Counted from the first letter of the stretch, positions 1 through 14,378 are shown. The stretch: DNA of 64,000 nt from Micromonospora pisi (GCF_003633685.1 NZ_RBKT01000001.1:1798001-1862000), one strand, 5' to 3'. Program-made: numbers and translations. The notes: generated by a model from the sequence alone, not told the origin.

Positions 1-558
1 TGGCGCGCGGGTCCGCCGTACACCACGCATGCCCGGTCTCTGGTCGACGCGGCCGCCTGGGCCGACTCGGACGACCGGGCACGCGCCGTCATCGCGGCTG
101 GTTTCCAGCAGCGGCTGGTCGGTGGTGACGAGATCCACGAGGTGGTGCACCGGCAGCCCACGTTACGGCGTCGGGCGCTGATCCTGGCCACCGCGAACGA
201 CGCCCGTGACGGCTCACAGTCCCTTCCCGAGCTGCGCTATCTGGCTTCCGCGCGCCGGGCCGGGCTGCCCGAGCCGAGTCGTCAGCACCGGCGTACGGAC
301 GCCTCGGGGCGAGTGCGGTACCTGGACGTCTACTACCAGGAGTGGGGCGTTCAGGTGGAGATCGACGGCGGGCAGCATCTGGAGGTCCGGGCTTACTGGG
401 CGGACATGGCCCGACAGAACGACCTGTGGATTGCCGGCGACCGACTGCTGCGCTTTCCCGCGTGGCTGATCCGTGACCGCCCGCAGGAGGCGATCACCCA
501 GGTACGCCGGGCCCTGATGGCCGCCGGCTGGCAACCACCGTCCCGTACACCCTCATGA
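1..558 (+). CDS. DUF559/Vsr-like domain protein, 5'-truncated by window edge
   Basis: The frame is open from the first base, so the N-terminus lies outside the window. About 185 residues are visible. The C-terminal part (VQVEIDGGQH, then R/N/L spacing, then LLRFPAWLI) resembles the DUF559 fold related to very-short-patch-repair endonucleases, common at the C-terminus of actinobacterial AbiEi-type or stand-alone proteins. The conserved acidic residue and the GGQH stretch are present, but nuclease activity is not established. The stop is TGA at 556-558, inside the first base pairs of a palindrome. It converges on gltD. Confidence 0.6.
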   Translation, partial: WRAGPPYTTHARSLVDAAAWADSDDRARAVIAAGFQQRLVGGDEIHEVVHRQPTLRRRALILATANDARDGSQSLPELRYLASARRAGLPEPSRQHRRTDASGRVRYLDVYYQEWGVQVEIDGGQHLEVRAYWADMARQNDLWIAGDRLLRFPAWLIRDRPQEAITQVRRALMAAGWQPPSRTPS

Positions 559-618
559 TCCGAGATCTTGGAAACGTACCGTCGCCGGAACGACGATGCC
601 GTTCCAAGATCTCGGATC
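557..618. repeat. 17-bp perfect inverted repeat (family A), convergent junction
   Basis: Arms 557-573 and 602-618 are exact reverse complements (17 bp, containing GAGATCTTGGAA) separated by 28 nt. It fills most of the 77-bp gap between the stop of the DUF559-like gene and the stop of gltD. Layout matches the element at 7888-7947 (17-bp arms, 26-nt spacer) with a different arm sequence. There is no T-run, so it is a possible bidirectional hairpin terminator or a REP-like dispersed element. Confidence 0.7.
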
Positions 619-635
619 TTGAACACGCTCCCCGG

Positions 636-2109
636 TCAGCGGGCGGCGGACAGGGGTTGGGCGGAGGCGGTGACCGGGGCGGGCAGGGCGCCGGAGCCGC
701 CGAGGTACGTGTGGATCGCGGCGGCGGCGGCCCGGCCCTCGGCGATCGCCCAGACGATCAGCGAGGCGCCCCGGTGCATGTCACCGGCGACGAAGACCCC
801 GTCGGCGGCGGTCTGCCACTGCGCCGTGGCGTCGATCGCGCCGCGCCGGTTGCGGTGCACCCCGAACTGGTCGAGCAGCGGCTGCTCCTCGGTCCCCTCG
901 AAGCCGATCGCCAGCAGCACCAGGTCGGCCGGGAGTTCCCGCTCCGAGCCCGGCTTGACCGTGACGATCCGCTGCCCGTCGACCTTCTCCACGCTGACCT
1001 CGGCGATCCGGACGGCGCGTACCTGGCCGGTGCCGTCGTCGACGAACTCCTGCACGGCGACCGCGAAGACCCGCTCGCCGCCCTCCTCGTGCGCCGGGTA
1101 GTCGCGCAGGATCCACGGCCAGGTCGGCCACGGGTCGCGGGACTCGTCGCGGGTGCCCGGCGGTTCCGGGTAGAGGTCGAGCTGGTGTACGCCGGCCGTG
1201 CCCTGCCGGTGTGCGACACCGAGGCAGTCGGCAGCGGTGTCCCCGCCACCGATGATCACGACGTGCTTACCGGCGGCGTCGATCGGGGTGCTCGACTCCC
1301 GGCCGCTCACCACCCGGTTCGCCGCGACCAGGTGCTCCATCGCCTGATGCACCCCGCGCAACGCCCGGCCGGGGGTGGCCGGGGTGTCCCGGCCCTGCAA
1401 CGCGCCGCAGGCGAGCAGGACGGCGTCGTACTCGGCGCGCAGCTGCGCGGCGGTGATGTCGACGCCGACGTTGACGCCGGTGACGAAGCTGACGCCCTCG
1501 GCGGTGAGCTGTTCCAGCCGCCGGTCGATGTGTTCCTTCTCCAGCTTGAAGTCGGGGATGCCGTAGCGGAGCAGCCCGCCGATCGCGTCGTCGCGCTCGT
1601 ACACGGTCACCGCGTGCCCGGCCCGGGCGAGCTGCTGGGCCGCGGCGAGGCCGGCCGGCCCGGAGCCGACCACGGCGACCCGCTTGCCCGACGGCTTCGC
1701 CACCACCTGCGAGGTGACCAGGCCCAGGTCGACGGCCCGGTTGATGATCTCGACCTCGACCTGCTTGATGGTGACCGGCTGCCCCCCGGAGATGCCGAGT
1801 ACGCAGGCCGCCTCGCAGGGCGCCGGGCAGAGCCGCCCGGTGAACTCCGGGAAGTTGTTCGTGGCGTGCAGCTGCTCGACCGCGTGCGACCAGTTGCCGG
1901 TCCGGACCAGGTCGTTCCAGTCCGGGATGCGGTTGCCCAGCGGGCACCCGTCGTGGCAGAACGGGATGCCGCAGTCCATGCAGCGGGTGGCCTGCTCGCG
2001 GATCAGGTCGTCGGGGGCGGACGGGTAGACCTCCCGCCAGTCGCTGATGCGCACCGGAACCGGACGGCGGGCCGGCATCCGGCGGCCGTAGCGCAGGAAA
2101 CCGTTCGGG

Positions 2110-2117
<8 letters not shown>
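636..2117 (-). CDS. gltD: glutamate synthase (NADPH) small subunit
   Basis: 493 aa. Transfers electrons from NADPH through FAD and Fe-S clusters to the large subunit, which makes two glutamates from glutamine and 2-oxoglutarate. Visible: N-terminal cysteine-rich region (C46, C49, C54, C58 and C97, C101, C105) that binds [4Fe-4S]; FAD dinucleotide fold [12 protein letters not shown]; second Rossmann fold [15 protein letters not shown]-terminal GVFVAGD FAD motif. The GTG start at 2115-2117 overlaps the 3' end of gltB by 8 nt, so translation is likely coupled. Length is normal for the family. Confidence 0.96.
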
Positions 2118-6864
<4,747 letters not shown>

Positions 6865-6998
6865 CGGGTCTCCTGTCGTCACTCACGTTCAATCATGGGT
6901 CGGGACGACGTCGGCCCTGCGAGGTTCCTTGAGTCTACGTTAGGGCCCACCTCGCACCACCAGTACGGATTGATCACACTTCCAGAGAGTGGGACATG

Positions 6999-7004
6999 TA
7001 GTCT
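6999..7004 (+). promoter_or_regulatory. -10 hexamer TAGTCT for leaderless GNAT gene
   Basis: TAGTCT fits TANNNT and ends 6 nt before the GTG at 7011, so transcription would begin at or next to the start codon. No convincing -35 and no Shine-Dalgarno were found. Confidence 0.5.
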
Positions 7005-7010
7005 CGCGCG

Positions 7011-7856
7011 GTGAGCCTGGTGCATGGTGAGGTGTTTGAGCGTTTAGAACGCTTTTATGATGGCGTGCCTCGTGACACAGCTCACGTCGAAACGTACGGG
7101 GGGCTGGTACTTTTCGTCCGTGATGGGGCCGGATGGCCGTTCTACGCCCGACCCCGCCCCGGCGCGTCCGAACCACCCAGCGCCGCCGACGTCACCACGG
7201 TACGTGAGCGCCAGCGTGCTCTCGGCGTACCGGAAGCCTTCGAGTGGGTGCACGAGAACCACCCGGAACTGCTGCCAGTGGCCCGCTCGGCCGGACTCGC
7301 CGTGCTGGAGGCACCACTGATGGTGCTCGACCCGGCCATCCTGCCCCCGGCCGAGCGCCTCAGCGACGTACCGGTGCGGCTGGCCGACCCGACATCGCCG
7401 GACTTCGGCCGCGATGTCGCCACCCAGCGGGCCGTGGCCGCCATCGGTTTCGCCGCCCCCGGCACCGCCCCCGGCGACGCCGGCCCGGTCGCCCGCGACG
7501 CCGCCCTGGTGGCGCTCACCCCCCGTCGGGTGGACGAGGAACGGGCCCAGGCCGCCGACGGGCGACGGGCCTACGCGCTGGCCGAATCGGTCGACCAGGG
7601 CGCGGTCGCCGCCGGTATGGCGATGCGGGTCGGTGACGTGGCCGAGATCGCCGGCATCGCCACCCTGCCCACCGCCCGGCGGCGCGGGCTGGCCGCGGCG
7701 GTCACCGCGGCACTGGCCCGGCACCTGCTCGACAGCGGCACCGAACTGGTCTTCCTCTCCGCCGGCAGCGAGGAGGTCGCCCGGATCTACCTGCGGGCCG
7801 GATTCCGTCGCCTCGGCACCGCCTGCATCGCCGAACCCGCCCCGGTCACCGCCTGA
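7011..7856 (+). CDS. GNAT family N-acetyltransferase
   Basis: 281 aa. The C-terminal third holds the acetyl-CoA binding motif (TLPTARRRGLAAAVTAALA, with the R-R-x-G-L/A loop) followed by LVFLSAGSEEVARIYLRAGF, the usual beta5/alpha4 end of GNAT enzymes. The N-terminal half (FVRDGAGWPFYARPRPG) is a less conserved domain seen in actinobacterial GNATs; the substrate cannot be read. Start is GTG, probably leaderless. It is divergent from gltB with 146 bp between starts and converges on the AfsR-like gene. Confidence 0.85.
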   Translation: MSLVHGEVFERLERFYDGVPRDTAHVETYGGLVLFVRDGAGWPFYARPRPGASEPPSAADVTTVRERQRALGVPEAFEWVHENHPELLPVARSAGLAVLEAPLMVLDPAILPPAERLSDVPVRLADPTSPDFGRDVATQRAVAAIGFAAPGTAPGDAGPVARDAALVALTPRRVDEERAQAADGRRAYALAESVDQGAVAAGMAMRVGDVAEIAGIATLPTARRRGLAAAVTAALARHLLDSGTELVFLSAGSEEVARIYLRAGFRRLGTACIAEPAPVTA

Positions 7857-7887
7857 ACCCCGCCCGTCGACCCGACCGCCGCCGTTC

Positions 7888-7947
7888 GTTGATCATGAAG
7901 TTGGTGCCGATGTTCGCGCCCCCGCCTGCGCCAACTTCATGATCAAC
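7888..7947. repeat. 17-bp perfect inverted repeat (family B), convergent junction
   Basis: Arms 7888-7904 and 7931-7947 are exact reverse complements (core TTGATCATGAAGTTGG) with a 26-nt spacer. It lies between the convergent GNAT and AfsR-like genes. AT-rich compared with its surroundings, and arm and spacer lengths nearly match the element at 557-618. Probably a dispersed intergenic element able to act as a terminator. Confidence 0.7.
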
Positions 7948-7967
7948 CGGCGGCTGGTGGTCCGGGG

Positions 7968-10900
7968 CTAGCCGGTCAGGGGGAGGGGGGCGGCGGGTGC
8001 GGGGGCGGCGGGTGCGGGGGCGCGGTCGGCCCGGCCCGGAAAGGCGGTGAGCAGGCTGTCCAGCGGCGCGCTGAGACCGAACCCGTGCGCGATGACAAAT
8101 CCGGCGTCGCCGAGCTCGCCCCGAAGCGCCCGACCGGTCGCCTCGGTGTCCGGGCGCTCGCAGGCGGGCACCGGCGCGCCTATCTCGGCCCGGATCCCGG
8201 CCGCCGCACCGAGCAGCCGCGCACCGCGTACCGGGTCGCCCTCCAACCGGGCCACCTCCGCCAACGCCTCCAGCACACTCGCCGTACGCCACCGGTCGCC
8301 GACCTGCCGATGCGCGGCGAGGCTCGCCAGCAGGTGCGTACCGGCCCGATCGGGTCGCCGGGCCCGCAACTCCACCAGCCCGCGCAGGTTGTGCGCCCAA
8401 CCGACCCCCTCCGGGAAGCCGACCGCGGAATACCGCCGGAGCGCCACGTCCAGCAACGACGCCGCCCGGTCGGTGTCGCCCCGGTAGAGCGCCACCGCGC
8501 CGAGGTTCATCAACGTCTCGGCCTCCGCCCGCGGGTCACCGAGCCGCTCGTACCAGCGGCGACTGACCCGCAACCGGGAGTCGGCCCGGTCCAGGTCACC
8601 GGAGAGCCAGGCGGTGAAACCCCGCAGCTGTACGGTCTGCGCCTCGCCCCACTCGTCGCCGTACTCGGCGAAGGTCGCCGCGGCGGTGGCGAGGTACACA
8701 GTGGAGTCGACGTACCGCGCCTGCTCCCGGGCGATCGAGCCGAGGGTGAGCAGCACCCGCGCCACCCCCGCCTGGTCGCCCACCTGCCGGTACGCCGCCA
8801 ACGCCGCCTCAGCGTGCCCGGTCGCCGCCGGATAGTCGCAGCTCAGCATCGCCAGCATCGCCGCCGCCGCACCTGCACCGGCCCGCACCTCGGGCGGCGC
8901 GTCCGGGTGCCGGTCCAACGCGGCGGCGAGCCAGCGGTGCCCGTCCCGGTAGTGCCCGTCCAGCCGGCAGTAGCGGGCCAGCGCCGCGGCGAGCCGCAAC
9001 TCGGCGTAGGGCGGCACGTCGGCGCTCGCACCCGCCTCCGCCAGCCACGACATCGCGGCCCGCAGGTTCGCCGCCTCCGCGCGCAACCGGCGCAGCCACC
9101 ACTCCTGATCGCTCCCGCGTAGCCGGGCGTCGGCCCACTCGGCCAGCCCCAGACAGTGCTCCGCCAACGCGGTACGCGCCGCCGCCTCGCCGTCACCGAG
9201 CAGGGAGAGCGCGTGCCGGCGGATCGGCACCAGCATCCGGTAACGCGGCGGCAGCGGTGACTCGCCCGGCGACGGCTCGGCGGGGAAGGGCTCCCCCTGC
9301 CGGTCCCCGCCCCATCCGGCCTCCGCCGGTGCCAGCGCGTCGTGTGCCAGCACCGCGCGCAACAGTCCGGCCGGTGGTAGTCCGGCCGGTAGCAGTCCGG
9401 CCGGTAGCAGTCCGGCCTCTTGCGGTCCGGGCGGTGTCGGCAGGCCGGGTGGCAGTCCGGGCGGTGGCGGCAGGCCGGGTGGCAGGGTCGCCGGCAGCGG
9501 CGGCGCGGCCAGCGGCGCGGGCACCACCAGCGACGACTCGACCAACGCCGCCAGTGCGGCCGGTGCGTCCGGCCCGGCCACGGCGCTCGCGGTCTCCGCG
9601 TCGAAGCCGCCGACGCAGACCGCCAGCCGCTCGAAGAGCGCCCGAGCCGCCGGGTCCAGCCGCTCGACGCTGGTCTCCACCGCCGCCGCAAGCGTCCGGT
9701 GCCGGCTCGGCGCGGTCGGGTCCGGGCTGGAGAGCAACCGAGAATCGGTACGGAGCCGGGCGACGATCTCACCGACACCGAGTACCGACACGTGCGCGGC
9801 GGCCAGTTCGATCGCCAACGGCAACCCGTCCAGTTCCACACAGAGCTGGGCCACCGCGTCGGCGCTCGCCTCCGGCACCGGTCGCCCGGAGCGGGCTCGG
9901 GCCCGCTCCAGGAAAAGCCGGGTCGCCGGGTGGGCGTTGAGCCCGGCGATGGTGTTGCCGGTCACCTCCGGCGGTACGGCCAGCGTCGGCACCGTCACCA
10001 CCGCCTCCGTCGGCAACCGCAGCGGCACCCGGCTCGTCGCCAGCACCAGCAGCCCCGGGCAGCGCCCCAGCAGCCGGTCGACCAGTTCCGCCCCACCGGC
10101 GATCAGGTGCTCACAGTTGTCCAGCACCAGCAGGGCCGGGGTCCCCCCGATCTCCTCGGCCAGGGTGTCGACCACGTCCCGCCCCGGCTCCGCCCGTACG
10201 CCGAGCGCTGCGGCGACCGCCTCCGGCACCCGTACCGGGCTCTCCACCGAGCTGAGGTCGACGAACCAGGCGCTGCCGAAACGACTGGCGGCGGCGACCG
10301 CGAGTCGGGTCTTGCCGGCGCCACCCGGCCCGGTCAGGGTCACCAGCCGCTGCGTCGCGAGCCGCTGGTTGACCACGGCGAGCAGCGCGTCACGGCCGAG
10401 CAGTGGTGTCATCGGCACCGGCAGCGGGGCCCGGACACCGGCCCGCGCGGCGAGCCGGGAGACCGGCTCGGACCCGTACGAGGGAAGCCACCGTTGGGCC
10501 AGATCACCGCGTTGCGCGGCGGCGGCGAGGAAACGCAGTCGCTCGCCCGGTTCGACACCCAACTGTTCCCGGAAGGTGTCCCGCGCCCGCTGCTCGACCC
10601 TGGCGGCCGAACTGCGGCCGGCGCCGATCGCGGACGCCACCAGCAGCAGTTCCCAGAGCCGGACCCGCAGCGGGTGTCGGGCCAACGCCGCTTCCAGTTC
10701 GCCGACCGCCGCGAGTCCGGTACGCGCGGCGGCGAGCCCGGCGACCACCGAGGCGCGGTCCGCGGTGGGTCCGCCGGCGGTCGCCTGCGCGGCGAGGGCG
10801 AGCCGCAGGGCGCACTCCCAACGCTCCTCGACCGCCGCGACCCGCCCCTGGACCAGCCGTCCGACCTCGGCGGCGAGCCAGCCGGACGGGCGCGGCGGGC

Positions 10901-11381
10901 AGCCGCCGAGCGGGTCGCTGTGCAACGGCACCCGCCAGAGCCGCAACGCGGCGTCGAACAGGGGCAGCGCCCCGGACCACTGCTCGGCCGCCATCCGACG
11001 ACGGGCCCGGGTGATCAGGCGGGTGAACCGTTGGACGTCGACCCGGCGCGGCGGCAGGCGCAGCAGGTAGCCGATGGGGTGGGCGACCACCGCGTTCGGA
11101 AGTCCGGCGCGGGTCAGCGCGGCGGCGAGTTCGGCGGCGGCCCCGTCGAGGGAGTGGATCTCCGGGGTGGCACCGGCCGGTAGGACGCCGCGCAGGTCGG
11201 CGGCGGCGACCGGTTGCCCGGCCCGGAGCGCGAGCAGACCGAGCATCCGGCGTACCTCGTCGGTGAGCGGAACCGGTCCGTCGGAACCGATCAGCTCGAC
11301 CGGGCCGAGCAGTCGCACCGCGCGTCGGGCCCGATGTCCCGAGCCCACGGCGGTCCGCGAAACCGGCACACTACCCCGCAC
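7968..11381 (-). CDS. AfsR/SARP-type regulator: BTAD, NB-ARC/STAND ATPase, TPR
   Basis: 1137 aa. N-terminus (RAVRLLGPVELIGSDGPVPL) and following residues to about 250 look like the winged-helix plus bacterial transcriptional activation (BTAD) region of AfsR/EmbR regulators. An NB-ARC ATPase follows, with Walker A GPGGAGKT near residue 350 and Walker B ALLVLDN near 419. The C-terminal third is TPR-like helices (e.g. DGHYRDGHRWLAAALDRHP, AETLMNLGAVALYRGDTDRA). A Pro/Leu/Gly-rich linker of about 60 residues (around 630-690) is encoded by tandem DNA repeats. The basic helix-turn-helix is weak, so DNA binding is less certain than the ATPase. Such proteins often sit beside secondary-metabolite clusters; none is adjacent here. 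Confidence 0.85.
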   Translation of the reverse strand: MRGSVPVSRTAVGSGHRARRAVRLLGPVELIGSDGPVPLTDEVRRMLGLLALRAGQPVAAADLRGVLPAGATPEIHSLDGAAAELAAALTRAGLPNAVVAHPIGYLLRLPPRRVDVQRFTRLITRARRRMAAEQWSGALPLFDAALRLWRVPLHSDPLGGCPPRPSGWLAAEVGRLVQGRVAAVEERWECALRLALAAQATAGGPTADRASVVAGLAAARTGLAAVGELEAALARHPLRVRLWELLLVASAIGAGRSSAARVEQRARDTFREQLGVEPGERLRFLAAAAQRGDLAQRWLPSYGSEPVSRLAARAGVRAPLPVPMTPLLGRDALLAVVNQRLATQRLVTLTGPGGAGKTRLAVAAASRFGSAWFVDLSSVESPVRVPEAVAAALGVRAEPGRDVVDTLAEEIGGTPALLVLDNCEHLIAGGAELVDRLLGRCPGLLVLATSRVPLRLPTEAVVTVPTLAVPPEVTGNTIAGLNAHPATRLFLERARARSGRPVPEASADAVAQLCVELDGLPLAIELAAAHVSVLGVGEIVARLRTDSRLLSSPDPTAPSRHRTLAAAVETSVERLDPAARALFERLAVCVGGFDAETASAVAGPDAPAALAALVESSLVVPAPLAAPPLPATLPPGLPPPPGLPPGLPTPPGPQEAGLLPAGLLPAGLPPAGLLRAVLAHDALAPAEAGWGGDRQGEPFPAEPSPGESPLPPRYRMLVPIRRHALSLLGDGEAAARTALAEHCLGLAEWADARLRGSDQEWWLRRLRAEAANLRAAMSWLAEAGASADVPPYAELRLAAALARYCRLDGHYRDGHRWLAAALDRHPDAPPEVRAGAGAAAAMLAMLSCDYPAATGHAEAALAAYRQVGDQAGVARVLLTLGSIAREQARYVDSTVYLATAAATFAEYGDEWGEAQTVQLRGFTAWLSGDLDRADSRLRVSRRWYERLGDPRAEAETLMNLGAVALYRGDTDRAASLLDVALRRYSAVGFPEGVGWAHNLRGLVELRARRPDRAGTHLLASLAAHRQVGDRWRTASVLEALAEVARLEGDPVRGARLLGAAAGIRAEIGAPVPACERPDTEATGRALRGELGDAGFVIAHGFGLSAPLDSLLTAFPGRADRAPAPAAPAPAAPLPLTG
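9364..9485. repeat. in-frame minisatellite inside the AfsR-like gene
   Basis: Four consecutive 15-bp units begin at 9364, 9379, 9394 and 9409 (the second and third are identical, AGTCCGGCCGGTAGC), encoding the pentapeptide LLPAG. A second, imperfect repeat of about 30 bp containing GGCAGGCCGGGTGGCAGTCC follows at about 9437-9485. Units are multiples of three, so copy changes would alter linker length without a frameshift. Confidence 0.8.
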
Positions 11382-11635
11382 CTGGAAGCCCTCGCTCTCA
11401 GTCCCGGGTAGTCTGCGCTGTGTTCCCCCCCGAGGTCATCCCCCCGTCCGGCCCGATCGGATAACGAAGAGGACGAATCCCCGCACCGCTCGGCCCTCGC
11501 GCCACCACCCACCGCGCCAGATTCTGGGCGGTGCCCCGCCGGGATCCACAGTGCGGTTCGCGCGTCCCGAGGACCGGAACAGCGTTCGGGCGGCGGGCAG
11601 GTGCCGCGCGGCAGGGTGGAACGGACGGGAACGGG

Positions 11636-12835
11636 TCAGGCCGGGGGGCGCCAGGCCGCGGCGGCGGTCGCGGCGCTGCCCATCAGCCTCGGCGTGATCG
11701 TGCCGAGGGCGGCGTCCCGGGCACGCAACGCGAGCCGGCCCCGGCTCTGCAACACCGCCGACATCCGCCGGGTCTGCCGTACGACGGTGACCGCGCGCGG
11801 CCGACGGGCCCGGTTGTACGCCTCGACGGCGCCGCGCAACGACTCACCGGGGACCGCGTCCCGGACCGCCGAACGGAGCGTCGCGGCGTCCTCGAACGCC
11901 AGGCAGGCGCCCTGTCCCAGGTGGTGTGGCATGGCGTGGGCGGCGTCGCCGAGCAGCACGACCCCGCCGGGTCCGGACGGGAAGGCGAACCCCCGGGGCA
12001 GCGGGCGCAGCTCGCGTACCTCCTGCTGGACCAGATCCTCCGGCTCGGTCGCGGCGAGCAGGTCGCCGATCGGCGCCGGCCAGTTCGCGTACCAGCGGCG
12101 GAGCAGGGCGAGCTGGGTCTCCGGCGACTCGGGGCGGGACGCACCGGCCGCGGTCGCCACCCAGTAGATGCCGCCCCGGGTGGAACCACCGGACGAGCCA
12201 CGCTCACCGAGCGAGATCGCCACGAACCGGTAGCCGGCGCCCAGGGTCTCGCCGTTGACGGACTGGTCGGCGGGGAGTTTCGGTGCCCGGTACCAGGGGA
12301 TCACCGCACGCCAGGCGGCGGAACCCGAACTGACCACGGTCGCCTCCGGGGCGAGCCGCTGCCGGACCACACTGTCCACCCCGTCGGCGGCCACCACCAG
12401 GTCGGCCTCCCACTCGGTCCGGCCGTCACCGACCGCCGGGCGGTCCGCCGCCGACGTGCGCACGGTACGCACCCGCACCCCGGTACGGATCTCGACCCGG
12501 TCACCGAGTCCGGCGATCAGGGCGTCGTGCAGGTCCTCCCGGTGCACCACGACCGGGGCCCGCTCGTCGACCATCGGGCGCGGCTGGACCAGCCAGTGCC
12601 CGTCCGGGCGACGGACCCCCACGTCGGGCAGGGCGGTCGCGATCGCGTCCAGGCCGTCACCGAGCCCGAGCGCGCCGAGCGCCCGTACCCCGTTGGGCCA
12701 GAGCACCAGTGCGGTCTGCTCGGCCCGCAGCCGGTCACCCCGCTCCAGCAGGGTGACCTGCCAGCCGGAACGGGCGAGGGCACCGGCGACGGCGAGGCCA
12801 CCGATTCCCGCGCCCACCACCACGGCCGTACGCAT
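11636..12835 (-). CDS. FAD-dependent monooxygenase (PHBH-like)
   Basis: 399 aa, normal for single-component flavin hydroxylases. Motifs: GxGxxG at the start (VVVGAGIGGLAVAGALA), the DG motif VVAADGVDS in the middle, and the GD motif VVLLGDAAHAMPHHLGQGA near residue 280. Together these mark the p-hydroxybenzoate hydroxylase-like group, which uses NAD(P)H and O2 on aromatic or polyketide substrates; the substrate is unknown. A good GGAGGAA ribosome site precedes the ATG and lies next to the lgt stop 18 bp upstream, so co-transcription with lgt is possible although functions look unrelated. Confidence 0.88.
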   Translation of the reverse strand: MRTAVVVGAGIGGLAVAGALARSGWQVTLLERGDRLRAEQTALVLWPNGVRALGALGLGDGLDAIATALPDVGVRRPDGHWLVQPRPMVDERAPVVVHREDLHDALIAGLGDRVEIRTGVRVRTVRTSAADRPAVGDGRTEWEADLVVAADGVDSVVRQRLAPEATVVSSGSAAWRAVIPWYRAPKLPADQSVNGETLGAGYRFVAISLGERGSSGGSTRGGIYWVATAAGASRPESPETQLALLRRWYANWPAPIGDLLAATEPEDLVQQEVRELRPLPRGFAFPSGPGGVVLLGDAAHAMPHHLGQGACLAFEDAATLRSAVRDAVPGESLRGAVEAYNRARRPRAVTVVRQTRRMSAVLQSRGRLALRARDAALGTITPRLMGSAATAAAAWRPPA

Positions 12836-12852
12836 GGCTGCGGTTCCTCCGC

Positions 12853-14088
12853 TCAGCTCTCGCGGTCCGCGTTGCCCGGCGGCGCCGCGCCCGCCCGAGC
12901 CTGACCGGTGTCCCCCGTCGCCCGCTCGTCGTCGCCGTCGGGCCGCTCGGTGGCGGTCGCGTCCGGCTCGTCCGACTCGTCGTCGAGGTCGTGGTCCGCG
13001 CCGTCGGTCGCGCCGGCCGCCGGCTCGGGCAGCTCACCGGTGCGCAGGTACGTCTGGTACTGCTCCTCGGTGACCACCAGGTAGCCCTCGGGGACGCCGC
13101 CGGTGTCGGGGGCGAGGGTACGCCGGGAGAGGTCGACCTGGGAGATGTCGCTCTTCGCCGCGGGCTCACCGTCGGTGCCGTCGAGGATCTCGTCGTCGCC
13201 CGGGGCGACCGTGCCCGTCCCGGCGCCCAGCGGCACCAGGAACTGCTGCGGTCCACGGACCCGCAGGAAGTAGATCAACGCACCCAGGAAGACGACCACG
13301 GCGGTCCAGACGTTGAGCCGGACGCCGAGGATCTCGTTCGCCTGGTCGGTACGGAGCAGCTCGATCCAGAACCGGCCGACGGTGTAACCCATCACGTACA
13401 GCGCGAAGGCGCGTCCCCGGCCGAGCTTGAGCTTGCGGTCGACCAGGAACACCAGCAGGGCCACGCCGACGTTCCAGAGCGCCTCGTAGGCGAAGGTCGG
13501 GTGGTAGAGCCCGGGTTCCAGGATCGGGTTGCCGTTCTCGTCCAGCAGCGCGTGACCCGGGTTGCCGGAGTCCATCCGGTGGATCTCCAGGCCCCACGGC
13601 AGCGTGGTGCGTCCGCCGAAGAGCTCGTTGTTGAACCAGTTGCCGAACCGGCCGACCGCCTGGGCCAGTGGCAGACCCGGGGCGAGCGCGTCGGCGGCCA
13701 CGGTGAGCGGGATGCCGAGCTGGCGGGCGGCGAGCCAGGCCCCGACCGCGCCACCGGCGACCGCGCCCCAGATGCCGAGGCCACCCTCCCAGATGTAGAG
13801 CGCCCGGATCGGGTCACCGTCGGCGCCGAAGTATGCCTGCGGCGACGTGATCACGTGATAGATCCGCGCGCCGACGATACCGAACGGCACCGCCCAGACC
13901 GCGATGTCCAGGATCGCCCAGGGCGCGACTCCGCGCGCGCGCAGCCGGTACTCGGCCACCACCGCGGCCACGACGATGCCCAGCACGATGCAGAGCGCGT
14001 ACGCCCTGATCGGGATCGGCCCGACCTCCCAAACGGCGGTGCTCGGACTGGGCAGGGATGCCAGCGGGGACACTGAGGCTAGGGTCAC
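12853..14088 (-). CDS. lgt: prolipoprotein diacylglyceryl transferase with acidic C-tail
   Basis: 411 aa. Membrane enzyme that moves diacylglycerol from phosphatidylglycerol to the lipobox cysteine of prolipoproteins. Several membrane helices fill the first 290 residues, and the Lgt signature GRFGNWFNNELFGG is present. The last ~110 residues form a hydrophilic Asp/Glu/Thr-rich tail not needed in enterobacterial Lgt but common in actinomycetes. GTG at 14088 gives the family start (TLASVSPLASLPSPS) and follows a TACCGT -10 at 14097-14102 by 8 nt; another in-frame GTG is at 14127. Confidence 0.93.
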   Translation of the reverse strand: MTLASVSPLASLPSPSTAVWEVGPIPIRAYALCIVLGIVVAAVVAEYRLRARGVAPWAILDIAVWAVPFGIVGARIYHVITSPQAYFGADGDPIRALYIWEGGLGIWGAVAGGAVGAWLAARQLGIPLTVAADALAPGLPLAQAVGRFGNWFNNELFGGRTTLPWGLEIHRMDSGNPGHALLDENGNPILEPGLYHPTFAYEALWNVGVALLVFLVDRKLKLGRGRAFALYVMGYTVGRFWIELLRTDQANEILGVRLNVWTAVVVFLGALIYFLRVRGPQQFLVPLGAGTGTVAPGDDEILDGTDGEPAAKSDISQVDLSRRTLAPDTGGVPEGYLVVTEEQYQTYLRTGELPEPAAGATDGADHDLDDESDEPDATATERPDGDDERATGDTGQARAGAAPPGNADRES

Positions 14089-14378
14089 GATTGCACACGG
14101 TACCGCCGTACCCGCTCGCTGCGGCACCCCGGGCGGCCAGCTTCTACCCGAGTGGCCTCAGCTGTGCACGGTCCTGCGCGTTTGTCCGTGAGCCCACTCA
14201 CCATCGGGAAGCACCGCTGGCGGGCCGGCCCGACCGGCGGAACACGCCACGAGGCGGCTACCACCCGGGGGCGGATCGACCGGGCGTCAGCGACCAGCCG
14301 CGCCCGGTACGGCGGGCGGACCGGCCGGGCCGGACGGCGGGCGGACCCGTCGCACCAACCCGGTCGGTACGGCCTGGG

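Noticed and set aside
8809-9841. Overlapping minus-strand frames within the AfsR-like gene (Trp/Cys/Arg-rich)
   Set aside because: Out-of-frame shadows with unnatural composition.
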